NCBI GenBank assembly: GCA_035699705.1
Contig: DASSPI010000062.1
Location: 1 to 35,333, forward strand
Direction: 5' to 3'
DNA from: CANKHA01 sp035699705
GTDB lineage: Bacteria > Pseudomonadota > Alphaproteobacteria > Rhizobiales > Xanthobacteraceae
DNA length: 35,333 nt
Shown: positions 1 through 7,958 of the stretch, piece after piece
Position numbering within the stretch: the first letter of the stretch is position 1
Layout: every line of letters starts with the position of its first letter
The notes under the pieces: model-generated
The model's database searches: none
What the model saw: only the letters and a program-made list of their open reading frames with translations
Told to the model about the DNA's origin: nothing
Program-made: the position numbers and the translations under genes

Positions 1-651
1 GGGCTGAGCCGGCACGGGATCGCGCCGCTTGATCGCGGCATAATAGGCCCACAGCAAATGCGCTGCCACCCCGCGCCACGGCCGCCAGGCCTCCGCGCGC
101 GCGATCATTTTCTTCGGATCGGGGCGCGACTTCAGGCCGAAGGCGATGCGCGCGGCTTCCTGCAGCGCCAAGTCGCCTGCCGGAAAGGCATCGGCATGGC
201 CCAGGCAGAACAGCAGATAAATGTCGGCGGTCCAGGGGCCGATGCCATGCAGCGCGACCAGTGCGTTATGCGCGTCGTCGGCTTGCATGCCGCCCAGGGC
301 TTCAAGGTCGATTGCGCCCTTTGACGCCGCGGTGGCTATCGCCTTGAGCGTCTTGATCTTCGGCCTGGAGAGGCCGAGCCGCGCGAGCTTTGGTGCGCGG
401 GCGCGGCGCAGCTCGTCATGGTGGAAAGGATCGTAAGCGGCTTCCAGCCGGCCCCAGATCGCCCGTGCGCTGCTGGTGGAAAGCTGCTGCGAGACCACGA
501 TGGCGCAGAGTCCGGGAAAGCCTGCGGGCCGCCGCCGCAGGCTCGGCCGCCCGGCTTTCTCCAGCACGGGCTGCAGGCACGGGTCAGCCTTGACCAGCCG
601 GTTGAGGGCCTTGTGCAGATCGGCGTCGGTGTGGAGGAAGTGGGCGGGCAT
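1..651 (-). CDS. DNA-3-methyladenine glycosylase 2 family protein (AlkA-type), 3' end outside window
   Basis: The reading frame runs from ATG at 651 through the left edge without a stop, so 217 residues are visible and the C-terminus is missing. It is a base-excision repair enzyme that would remove alkylated purines. The helix-hairpin-helix is clear at residues 134-142 (LHGIGPWTA), followed by the invariant catalytic aspartate D160 in AGDLAL. That spacing is what the HhH-GPD superfamily shows. There are no cysteines placed as in an endonuclease III iron-sulfur cluster in the visible part, which favours AlkA over Nth/MutY. The gene is divergent from gluQRS, and composite repeat 1 fills the space between them. 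An ATG at 668 is in another frame. Family assignment is firm; substrate range is inferred. Confidence 0.88.
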   Translation of the reverse strand, partial: MPAHFLHTDADLHKALNRLVKADPCLQPVLEKAGRPSLRRRPAGFPGLCAIVVSQQLSTSSARAIWGRLEAAYDPFHHDELRRARAPKLARLGLSRPKIKTLKAIATAASKGAIDLEALGGMQADDAHNALVALHGIGPWTADIYLLFCLGHADAFPAGDLALQEAARIAFGLKSRPDPKKMIARAEAWRPWRGVAAHLLWAYYAAIKRRDPVPAQP

Positions 652-663
652 TGCAGCTGCGTT

Positions 664-764
664 GTCATGCCCCGCGCCGGCGGGGCATCCAGTAAACTGG
701 ATGGTCGCGGATCAATGCGCAAGCGCTGCGGCGTACTGGATCATCCGCTTTCGCGGATGATGTC
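664..764. repeat. Composite palindromic element, copy 1
   Basis: Left hairpin 667-688 has a perfect 9-bp stem ATGCCCCGC/GCGGGGCAT with a 4-nt loop. ATCCAGT follows at 687-693, then a 41-nt centre, ACTGGAT at 735-741, and a right hairpin 740-761 with a perfect 9-bp stem ATCATCCGC/GCGGATGAT. It occupies the divergent gap between the glycosylase gene and gluQRS, so it must overlap at least one of their promoters or leaders. It is related to the elements at 18938-19045 and 27712-27810. Confidence 0.85.
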
Positions 765-779
765 GAATGAGAGTGAGGC

Positions 780-1646
780 ATGCCACCCGTTTTCCGCTTC
801 GCGCCAAGCCCGAACGGCTATCTGCATCTCGGCCATGCGCTGTCCGCGCTGCTCGACTTCGAAATGGCGCGCGCGGCAGGCGGACGCTTTCTTCTGCGCA
901 TCGAGGACATCGATGCGACGCGCTGCCGGCCGGAATACGAGGCCGCGATTTATCAGGACCTCGCTTGGCTCGGCATCGCGTGGGAAGAGCCGGTGCGGCG
1001 GCAATCGGAGCATCTCGACGATTACCGCGCCGCCATCGCGAGACTTTCCGGCATGGGTCTGGTCTATCCGAGCTTCGAAAGCCGTTCCGAGATCGCCATG
1101 CTGGTGGCGGAGCGCGCGGCGCAGGACGGCTGGCCGCGCGATCCCGACGGCGCGCCGATCTATCCCGGCACCTCCAAGCATCTCGCGCCGGAAGAACGCG
1201 CGCGGCGGATGGCGAGCGAGCCCTATGCCCTGCGGCTCGATATGGAGGCGGCGGCCGCCCGCGCGGGCGCCCTGCAATGGATTGAAACCGGCAACGGCCC
1301 GCATGGCGAAAGCGGGAGCATCGCCGCCGCGCCGGAAGCCTGGGGCGACGTGGTGCTGGCGCGTCGGCAGACGCCGACGAGTTATCACCTATCCGTGGTA
1401 ATCGACGACGCGGCCCAGGGCGTGACGCATGTAGTGCGCGGCCAGGACCTGTTCTGGGCGACCAGCGTGCACCGGCTGCTGCTGGCGCTGCTCGGCCTGC
1501 CCGTGCCGGCCTATCATCATCACCGGCTGCTGCTGGATCAGGAGGGTCGCAAGCTGTCGAAAACGACGCGGGCCACGGGGCTGCGCGAACTGCGCGCCCA
1601 GGGCCTGACCCCCCGTGACGTCCGGCGCATGATCGGGCTCGATTGA
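780..1646 (+). CDS. gluQRS: Glutamyl-Q tRNA(Asp) synthetase
   Basis: This truncated glutamyl-tRNA synthetase paralogue would attach glutamate to queuosine at the wobble base of tRNA(Asp) in the cytoplasm. At 288 residues it has only the catalytic half of GluRS, with the HLGH signature at residues 16-19 and KLSKT at 258-262, and no anticodon-binding domain. The ATG at 780 follows a GTGAGG ribosome-binding tract. In the segment that normally carries the zinc-binding cysteines the sequence reads VYPSFESRSE, so both cysteines of the E. coli-type site are replaced; the only cysteine in the protein is near residue 58. It probably folds without zinc. The gene is followed by a gap to the histidine kinase and seems to be transcribed from the repeat-containing divergent region. 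Confidence 0.93.
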   Translation: MPPVFRFAPSPNGYLHLGHALSALLDFEMARAAGGRFLLRIEDIDATRCRPEYEAAIYQDLAWLGIAWEEPVRRQSEHLDDYRAAIARLSGMGLVYPSFESRSEIAMLVAERAAQDGWPRDPDGAPIYPGTSKHLAPEERARRMASEPYALRLDMEAAAARAGALQWIETGNGPHGESGSIAAAPEAWGDVVLARRQTPTSYHLSVVIDDAAQGVTHVVRGQDLFWATSVHRLLLALLGLPVPAYHHHRLLLDQEGRKLSKTTRATGLRELRAQGLTPRDVRRMIGLD

Positions 1647-1706
1647 CGGTGGTCCGCCGGGCGGCTCCGTGCCATGTTATGGCCAAGGCGGGGCCGGGGG
1701 GCTTCA

Positions 1707-2903
1707 TTGCCGAGCAAGTCGAAGAAAACAGCGGCCAGGCGGCGGGCCAAGTCGCCGCGCAGGCGGCGCCTGGGCAAGCCGAACGAGGCTGAGCTCACGC
1801 TCGCTGCCTTCGCGCATGAAATCCGCACCTCGCTCACCGGCATTCTGGCGCTGGGCGAGTTGCTGGTCACCGCCGGCCTGGGAGAGCGCGAGGCGCGCTG
1901 GGCAGGGAGCGTCAAAAGCACGGCCGAACATCTCGCCGCCTTGATCAATCTCACCATCGATTCGGTGCGCGCGGACGCCGAGGAGCTGACGTTGCGGCGC
2001 GAGTCTTTTCGCCTGCGCCGCCTGGCAGAGATGCTCGCGGCATCGCTCGCAGCGCGGACGGAAGCCAAAGGCTTGCGCAGCAAGGTGGTGATTCCCGCCA
2101 GCCTGCCGGACCAGGTGACCGGCGACGTGGTGCGGCTGCGGGCTGCATTGGAGAATCTGATCGACAATGCGGTGAAGTTCACCGACAGCGGCAGCGTTAC
2201 GCTGGAGGTTGCGGCCAAGCCGCAGCCGCACAGCCGTCTCAGGCTCGTCTTCACCGTCAGCGACAGCGGCATCGGCTTAAAGCCGGCCGAAATCAAACGC
2301 CTGTTCCGGCCTTTTGCTCAAGGCAGCGAGCGCATCGCCCGGCGCTATGGCGGCGCCGGCCTGGGTCTGGTCTTCGTCCAGCGCGTGGCACGCGCGATGG
2401 GCGGCGACCTCAAAGTCAGCAGCACGGCCGGCAAAGGCAGCCGGTTTGTTCTGACTGCTTTGGTGGAAAAGGGCACAGCCTCGGCGGAACAAGGCTCCGG
2501 CGCCGCCGCGCCGCTTGGCGGCATCAACGGCAAGGCGCTGAAGATCCTCTGTGCCGAGGACAATCCCTACGGTCGGGTCGTGCTCAACACGATATTGGGC
2601 GAGCTCGGCCACCGCGCCGATTTCGTCGGCAGCAGTGAAGCGGCGGTGCAGGCGGTGGCAGACGGCAGCTATGACCTCGTGTTGATGGACGTGCTGCTGG
2701 CGGGCACCAATGGGATCGAGGCGACGCGGTCCATCCGTGCCTTGCCGGCGCCGCGCGGGCGCGTGCCGATCATCGGCATTTCCGGCCGCAACACGCCGGG
2801 CGATGAAGCCAAAGGCCGCGCCGCCGGCATGGACGGCTATGTGACCAAGCCGGTGAGCCCGCGCATTTTGGCTGAGGTGATCGCCGGCGTCGCGGCGAAA
2901 TAG
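1707..2903 (+). CDS. Soluble hybrid histidine kinase with C-terminal receiver domain
   Basis: The protein has a HisKA helix with the phospho-accepting histidine in FAHEIRT, then a HATPase domain with N box NLIDNAVKF, G1 DSGIG and G2 GGAGLGL, then a receiver domain with the acceptor aspartate in LVLMDVLLAG and the conserved lysine in TKPVSP. No transmembrane segment, PAS, GAF or other sensor domain is visible, so it is cytoplasmic and its signal is unknown. The first 30 or so residues are strongly basic (runs of Arg and Lys). I prefer the TTG at 1707, which follows a GGGGGG tract, giving 398 residues. An in-frame ATG at 1674 would add 11 residues but has no good ribosome-binding site. It converges on the BrkB gene with only 5 nt between the stops. 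Confidence 0.85.
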   Translation: MPSKSKKTAARRRAKSPRRRRLGKPNEAELTLAAFAHEIRTSLTGILALGELLVTAGLGEREARWAGSVKSTAEHLAALINLTIDSVRADAEELTLRRESFRLRRLAEMLAASLAARTEAKGLRSKVVIPASLPDQVTGDVVRLRAALENLIDNAVKFTDSGSVTLEVAAKPQPHSRLRLVFTVSDSGIGLKPAEIKRLFRPFAQGSERIARRYGGAGLGLVFVQRVARAMGGDLKVSSTAGKGSRFVLTALVEKGTASAEQGSGAAAPLGGINGKALKILCAEDNPYGRVVLNTILGELGHRADFVGSSEAAVQAVADGSYDLVLMDVLLAGTNGIEATRSIRALPAPRGRVPIIGISGRNTPGDEAKGRAAGMDGYVTKPVSPRILAEVIAGVAAK

Positions 2904-2908
2904 ACGTC

Positions 2909-3757
2909 TCAGAGCTCTTTGCCTTCGCGGCGCTTGCGGGCGCGGCAGATCGCTTCATTCAGCTCCCCGCCATAAATGAAGATCGTGGCGTTCACATAAA
3001 GATAGATCAGCGCGATGAACGCGGAAGTGAGCCCGGCATACATGCTGACATAATTGCCGGCGAAGTCTGCCAGATAGCGGCCGAACAGCGCGCCGCTGGC
3101 GAGCCACAGCAGCAGCGTCACGATGATGCCGGGCGTGATTTCCAGCAGCGTGCGCTTTCCGGCCGGCAGCCACAAATGCACGAGGATCAGTGCGACGATC
3201 AAAATCGCCGACGCCGTTCCATAACGCAGCATCGTCGTCGCCCATTCCTCCAGCCAGGGAAGATACTTCGCGGTCTTGGCGAAGATCAGCGGCGCCAGCA
3301 CCACGAGAAAGGCGAGCGCCAGAAGAGCGACCGCGCCCACCAGCACGTAACCGATGGATTCCAGCCGCAGCAGCCACCAGGCGCGCTGCTCGCCGATCCG
3401 ATACGCGCGGTTAAGCCCGATCCGGACGCTCTCGATCCCACTGGATGCGAAATAGATCGCCAGCGCGACACCGATCGTGAGCACGTCGCCGCGTGTAACC
3501 GTGAGCACGCTGTGAATTTCGTATGCGATCGGCTCCGACACCTCGGCGGGCCAGGCGTCCAGCAACATTTTCGCGACCTGGTCGGCGAGTTCCTTGGAGC
3601 CCAAAAATCCGGCGAGCGCGGTCACCACGATCAGGAAAGGAAACAGCGCCATCAGGGTCGAGAGCGCAATATGGCTTGCGATCGCCCAGCCGTCAGCGGC
3701 GAGGAAATGGTCGTAGGCGTCAAGCGCTATGCGGTAATATCGACGAAGAAGCCTCAA
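2909..3757 (-). CDS. YihY/BrkB family inner-membrane protein
   Basis: A 282-residue integral membrane protein with about six hydrophobic helices, at roughly residues 28-50, 92-112, 135-160, 178-200, 206-230 and 240-265, and a basic C-terminus. The early stretch with SHIALSTLMALFPFL and the later GxxxYLYVNATIFIYGGELN region match the YihY/BrkB (formerly ribonuclease BN) family. The molecular function of the family is not settled; an older RNase BN label for it is wrong, and BrkB is linked to serum resistance in Bordetella. It stands alone on the minus strand, upstream of nothing obvious. Confidence 0.88.
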   Translation of the reverse strand: MRLLRRYYRIALDAYDHFLAADGWAIASHIALSTLMALFPFLIVVTALAGFLGSKELADQVAKMLLDAWPAEVSEPIAYEIHSVLTVTRGDVLTIGVALAIYFASSGIESVRIGLNRAYRIGEQRAWWLLRLESIGYVLVGAVALLALAFLVVLAPLIFAKTAKYLPWLEEWATTMLRYGTASAILIVALILVHLWLPAGKRTLLEITPGIIVTLLLWLASGALFGRYLADFAGNYVSMYAGLTSAFIALIYLYVNATIFIYGGELNEAICRARKRREGKEL

Positions 3758-3846
3758 GGCCTTCCCCGCTAGGAATGTGTCGTAAACTGAGATTGGCGAT
3801 TAGGCGCCGCTTGGCAAGGGATAATCGCGCAGGCAGCGAACGAAAG

Positions 3847-5856
3847 TTATGCGGCCTGCACATCGTCGAGAAAGCGCCTGACCTCGGATTCCAGGTTTTC
3901 GGCTTCCTGCGCCAGAGTGTCGGCCAAGGCCTGCACGTCGGACGCGGTGGCGCGGGCATCGGTGGTGGCGCCCGCCACCCGGCTCATCGCTTCCGATCCG
4001 GTGCGCGCCTCGGACGATGCACGACTGACCCCTTCGGATATCAAGCTGACCGCGATGTTCTGCTCCTCCACGGTGGCGGAAACGGTGGCGGCGATGCCGG
4101 ACATTTCGCTGATGATGCCATTGACCTGCTCGATCGCCTGCGCCGCGTCGGCGGCCGCCGACTGGATCGCGCCGATCTGGCCGGCGATCTCTTCGGTCGC
4201 CCGCGCGGTTTGCCCGGCGAGCGATTTCACTTCCGAAGCGACCACCGAGAAGCCGCGTCCGGCTTCGCCCGCGCGCGCGGCCTCAATGGTGGCGTTGAGC
4301 GCCAGAAGATTGGTCTGGCCGGCAATCGCCTGGATCAGTCCAACCACTTCGCCGATGCGGGTGGCGGCATTGCCGAGTTCCGTCATGGTCTGGGCGGTGC
4401 GCCCGGCTTCCGAAACCGCGCGGTTGGCGACTTCGGTGGACTTGGTCGCCTGCGCGGCGATTTCCGCGATGGAAGCGGCCAATTCCTCGACGGAAGTCGC
4501 CGCCGCGCTGACATTGCCCGATGCGTTGCCAACGCGCTCTCGCGCCAGGTCGGCTTCCGACGACACGGCATCCGCTGCGCTGTTGAGCCGGCCCGAGGTG
4601 GATTCCAGCCGGTCGGCGGCTGCGCGCACTTTGCCGAGCGCCGCATGCACCGAGTCTTCAAAACGCGCTATGGTCTGGGCGATGACTTCGCTGCGCTTCT
4701 CGCGCGCGCGGCTCATCTCTTCCTCGGTCGTCGCCAGCCGTTGCCGCTCGGTCATCGTGTCGCGAAAGACGATCACGGTCCGGGCCATCGCGCCGATCTC
4801 GTCCTTCAACCTGGTCGCGGGGATGCGCCCGGTGGTGTCGCCATTCGCCAGCCGCTTCATTGCCGCGCCGAGGCCGTTCAGAGGCTGCGTGATGCTGCGC
4901 CCGATCAGCCAGCTGAATCCGAGACCGAGCAGCACGGCGGTGATGCCGACCCAGATGATGAAGTTCCGGGTGCGGCTCTGGGAGACGGTCAAAGCTTCCG
5001 AGGAGCGGGCCGCGCTCTTCTGCACCATCTGATTGATGCGACCGGCGGCAGGAAGCATTTGCTCGATCTGGATGTTGATGAGCGTGACATAGGGCTCGAT
5101 CTTGTCGACCGCCTCGCCCCAATCGCGCAAGCTTTGGGCATAGGTTCTCACCTCGCTCAGCATCCGTTCTTTCAGTCCCGCCGGCATGTTCACCGTGGCT
5201 GCGATCTTGCCGAATTTGCTGAATTCGGAGGCGAATAGCTGGCCGAGATATTCCTTGCGCAACAGCCGGTAGTCGGCCTCATGGCGCCGCATCGTCAACA
5301 GCGAGGCGAGCAGTTTTTGCGCCTCGGGCTCGCGCTGCCAGTCGGCTTCCACCCTGGTCATGTCGATGTTGATAAAGCGGTCGATGGCCTGCCCGGCATC
5401 CTGCAACTCCTTGCGGATGCCGTCCTCGCTGGTGAAGCCTAGCCGCTGCTGCTCCTTGACCAGATTGCCGAACGAATGCGCGACTTCATTCAGCCGCTCG
5501 CGCAGGCCGACCACTTCCTTGCGCTCGGGCCCGGAAAGCAAACCCTCCAGCGAGTCGAGGCTTGCCGCGGCAAGCCCGCGGTTGTCGTCGAAGGTCTGCA
5601 CCAAAAAGCTGTCCGGCTTGGAGGCGAAATCCCGGACGGTGAGCCGCATGACGGCGAGCGCGGCCTTGAAATCGTAGCCGGCATCGGACAACGCGGCAGC
5701 GCGATTGACGCTGCCGAAAGCGGCCTGCACGTCGGCTTCGCCGGATGTGAAGGCGATGCCATTGGCCAGGAAGCCGCCAAGCGGAATCAGCGCCAGCGCC
5801 ACAATGCGCGCGCGGACGGAGAAAGCCGACAGAAAAAATCGTTTGGCTTCAACCAT
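3847..5856 (-). CDS. Methyl-accepting chemotaxis protein
   Basis: A 669-residue transmembrane receptor. Transmembrane helix 1 lies at about residues 17-37. A mostly helical periplasmic region of about 260 residues follows (38-298), whose length fits a double four-helix (HBM-like) sensor rather than a single 4HB. Transmembrane helix 2 is at 299-319 and a HAMP domain at 318-370. The cytoplasmic signalling rod carries the conserved hairpin tip around 508-547 (QTNLLALNATIEAARAGE). It ends in RRFLDDVQAA with no CheR-tethering pentapeptide. The ligand cannot be read from sequence. No che genes are present nearby, so this is an orphan receptor that would feed a chemosensory array encoded elsewhere. 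Confidence 0.93.
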   Translation of the reverse strand: MVEAKRFFLSAFSVRARIVALALIPLGGFLANGIAFTSGEADVQAAFGSVNRAAALSDAGYDFKAALAVMRLTVRDFASKPDSFLVQTFDDNRGLAAASLDSLEGLLSGPERKEVVGLRERLNEVAHSFGNLVKEQQRLGFTSEDGIRKELQDAGQAIDRFINIDMTRVEADWQREPEAQKLLASLLTMRRHEADYRLLRKEYLGQLFASEFSKFGKIAATVNMPAGLKERMLSEVRTYAQSLRDWGEAVDKIEPYVTLINIQIEQMLPAAGRINQMVQKSAARSSEALTVSQSRTRNFIIWVGITAVLLGLGFSWLIGRSITQPLNGLGAAMKRLANGDTTGRIPATRLKDEIGAMARTVIVFRDTMTERQRLATTEEEMSRAREKRSEVIAQTIARFEDSVHAALGKVRAAADRLESTSGRLNSAADAVSSEADLARERVGNASGNVSAAATSVEELAASIAEIAAQATKSTEVANRAVSEAGRTAQTMTELGNAATRIGEVVGLIQAIAGQTNLLALNATIEAARAGEAGRGFSVVASEVKSLAGQTARATEEIAGQIGAIQSAAADAAQAIEQVNGIISEMSGIAATVSATVEEQNIAVSLISEGVSRASSEARTGSEAMSRVAGATTDARATASDVQALADTLAQEAENLESEVRRFLDDVQAA

Positions 5857-5994
5857 TTCCTGGCACGCGAAAAAGCGCGGGCGATCGTGATCGGCCCGCT
5901 TGATGAACTCGCATGCTTAAAGAAGCGCAAAATGGTTAAAATGGAGGAAAATTGTACCTCCCGGTTGTAGAACCCTCCAAGGTTCGCACAATCG

Positions 5995-6020
5995 CTGCAA
6001 CTTGCATTCGTGAGTTGCAG
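5995..6020. promoter_or_regulatory. Inverted repeat upstream of the methylsuccinyl-CoA dehydrogenase gene
   Basis: CTGCAACT at 5995-6002 and AGTTGCAG at 6013-6020 are perfect 8-bp inverted arms separated by 10 nt, in the 215-nt divergent gap between the chemoreceptor and mcd genes and about 50 nt before the mcd start. The size and symmetry suit a dimeric repressor operator. Which regulator binds is unknown. Confidence 0.4.
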
Positions 6021-6071
6021 GCGTAGTGTCCGCGCCCTTATCCGCTACAGCCATCCACCGGAGCGCGCGAA

Positions 6072-7742
6072 ATGATGCCTTCCCCCCGCGAGCCGGGGCA
6101 TGACCTCCTGGCCATGACGGATGGCGCCGTCGGGGCCATGGAAGGCCTGCTGGCGGACGCGGTGGCCAAGCTGCGCGGGCGCGTAACCGTGGAAGGCCGT
6201 ATCGTGGCGCGGCTATTCGAGCGCGAACAGCGCGCCACCCATGGCCTCGCCTGGCTCGCCACTTACGTCGAGGCGATTCGTCAGCTCGCCGCTTATGCCG
6301 ACCGCCTCAGCACGAGCGGCCATCTGGGTGAAATCGAGGAACTGGTCGTCCGCATCGGTTTTGGCGAATACCTTGCCCAGATCTTCGGTGGCATTCCGAT
6401 GAGCCAGGGCGAGATTGCGCGTCTCGCCGACATGGGCCTGACCCGCCACGATGTCTCCGCCCGGATGACCGCTTTTGTCGAAGCGCTGATTGCATCGGGC
6501 AACACGGCGCAGCGGCGCGCGCGTCTGGTCGAGCTGCTGCATGCTCAGCATGACGCAACGCCCGGCGCCGGCGGCCTCGACGACACGCTGGAATCGATCC
6601 GCGACGAGATGCGCAAATTTGTCATCGCCGAGGTCCGCCAGCAGGCACAGCGCTGGCATTTATCCGACGGTTACATTCCGATCGAAGTGGTCGCCCACAT
6701 GGCGGAACTCGGCGTCTTCGGTCTGACTATCCCGGAAGAATTCGGCGGCATGGGTCTCGGCAAGCAGGCGATGTGCGTGGTGTCCGAGGAGCTGTCGCGC
6801 GGCTATATCGGCGTCGGCTCGCTCGGCACCCGGACCGAGATCGCCGCCGACCTCATCTTGTGTCACGGCACGGAAGAGCAGAAACGCCAGTGGCTGCCGA
6901 GGATCGCGGCCGGCGAAGTGCTGCCGGCGGTGGCCTTCACCGAACCGAACAGCGGCTCGGATCTCGGCTCCATTCGCACCCGTGCCGCGGCCGACGACCG
7001 TTTCTACCGGCTCCGCGGCAGTAAGAGCTGGATCACGCATGCCGCGCGCGCGGATTTGATGCTGATCCTGGCGCGCACCAATCAAAGAGAAATGAACCAC
7101 CGCGGCCTTTCCATCCTCTTGGCGGAAAAGCCGCGCGGCAGCGTTGAGCGGCCGTTTCCCGTCGCCGGCCTGACCGGCAGCGAAATCCCGGCGATCGGCT
7201 ATCGCGGGATGAAGGAATACGAGCTGACCTTCGATGATTTCCAGGTTCCGGTTTCCGGGCTGCTGGGCGGCATCGAAGGCATCGGTTTCAAACAGGCCAT
7301 GCAGACCTTCGAAAGCGCGCGCATCCAGACCGCCGCGCGGGCGGTAGGCGTCGCGCAATCCGCGCTCGACCAGGCCATCGGTTATTCCGGCCAGCGGCAG
7401 CAGTTCGGCAAGGCGATCATCGGCTTTCCGCGCATTGCCGACAAAATTGCGATGATGGCGACCGAAATCGCCATCACCCGCCAGCTCAGCTATTTCGCGG
7501 CCCGCAAAAGGGATTCCGGCGAACGGTCGGATGTGCAAGCGGCCATGGCGAAACTGTTGGCCGCGCGCGTGGCCTGGGCGGCGGCCGATACCGCCGTGCA
7601 GGTGCATGGCGCCAATGGCGTCGCCGTGGAATTCCCCGTCTCCCGCATCCTAGCGGATGCGCGCGTGCTCAGCATCCTGGAGGGATCGGCCGAGATTTTG
7701 GCGCAGGTGGTCGCGCGACGCTTGCTGGAAGCTTCAAATTAA
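6072..7742 (+). CDS. mcd: Probable (2S)-methylsuccinyl-CoA dehydrogenase
   Basis: This 556-residue flavoprotein of the acyl-CoA dehydrogenase superfamily would oxidise (2S)-methylsuccinyl-CoA to mesaconyl-CoA in the ethylmalonyl-CoA pathway of acetyl-CoA assimilation. The ACAD core begins near residue 175. The substrate/FAD signature AFTEPNSGSDLGS is present, and the usual catalytic base position is Glu about 537 in ILEGSAEI. The N-terminal extension of about 170 residues, with HGLAWLATYVEAIRQL and FGEYLAQIFGGIPMSQGE, is the feature I associate with Mcd and distinguishes it from ordinary ~385-residue ACADs. The ATG at 6072 has GGAG 9 nt upstream. Downstream etfBA and a cobalamin adenosyltransferase fit the pathway. 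The alternative is a generic long-chain ACAD. Confidence 0.78.
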   Translation: MMPSPREPGHDLLAMTDGAVGAMEGLLADAVAKLRGRVTVEGRIVARLFEREQRATHGLAWLATYVEAIRQLAAYADRLSTSGHLGEIEELVVRIGFGEYLAQIFGGIPMSQGEIARLADMGLTRHDVSARMTAFVEALIASGNTAQRRARLVELLHAQHDATPGAGGLDDTLESIRDEMRKFVIAEVRQQAQRWHLSDGYIPIEVVAHMAELGVFGLTIPEEFGGMGLGKQAMCVVSEELSRGYIGVGSLGTRTEIAADLILCHGTEEQKRQWLPRIAAGEVLPAVAFTEPNSGSDLGSIRTRAAADDRFYRLRGSKSWITHAARADLMLILARTNQREMNHRGLSILLAEKPRGSVERPFPVAGLTGSEIPAIGYRGMKEYELTFDDFQVPVSGLLGGIEGIGFKQAMQTFESARIQTAARAVGVAQSALDQAIGYSGQRQQFGKAIIGFPRIADKIAMMATEIAITRQLSYFAARKRDSGERSDVQAAMAKLLAARVAWAAADTAVQVHGANGVAVEFPVSRILADARVLSILEGSAEILAQVVARRLLEASN

Positions 7743-7789
7743 AGCGCCGTGGCCGCGGCAACGGAATGCCGTCTGCAGCGTTGACTTAT

Positions 7790-7862
7790 GCGCGTGATCC
7801 TGCGAAAGCCCATCCCGAATTTGATCCGGGATGGAAATTGGTTCGCCGATAAGATCATGCGC
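7790..7862. repeat. GATCATGCGC-family palindromic element with nested hairpin
   Basis: Outer arms GCGCGTGATC (7790-7799) and GATCATGCGC (7853-7862) are complementary at 9 of 10 positions. Inside lies a perfect 8-bp hairpin CCATCCCG/CGGGATGG (7810-7834, 9-nt loop), followed by a TTGGTTCGCCGATAA segment resembling the right-hand element at 16284-16333. It lies in the 216-nt gap after mcd. The rest of that gap shows no gene. Confidence 0.65.
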
Positions 7863-7958
7863 TGGATTAAGTAGTTGCCGTGCGATCGGCGCGTTAAACG
7901 GGACCATCTGCTGATCGCACGCTTGGCGCACGGATCCGCTGCGCTCTCAGGAGGTCTT

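Noticed and set aside
336..722. A complete minus-strand frame overlapping the glycosylase
   Set aside because: The glycosylase is in the neighbouring frame and shows the HhH and catalytic aspartate; this frame is Ser/Arg/Pro-rich noise.
3523..5238. A 571-codon open frame antisense to the chemoreceptor gene
   Set aside because: Its product is Arg/Gly-rich with no domain pattern, while the opposite strand encodes a complete receptor. Long antisense frames are expected in GC-rich DNA.
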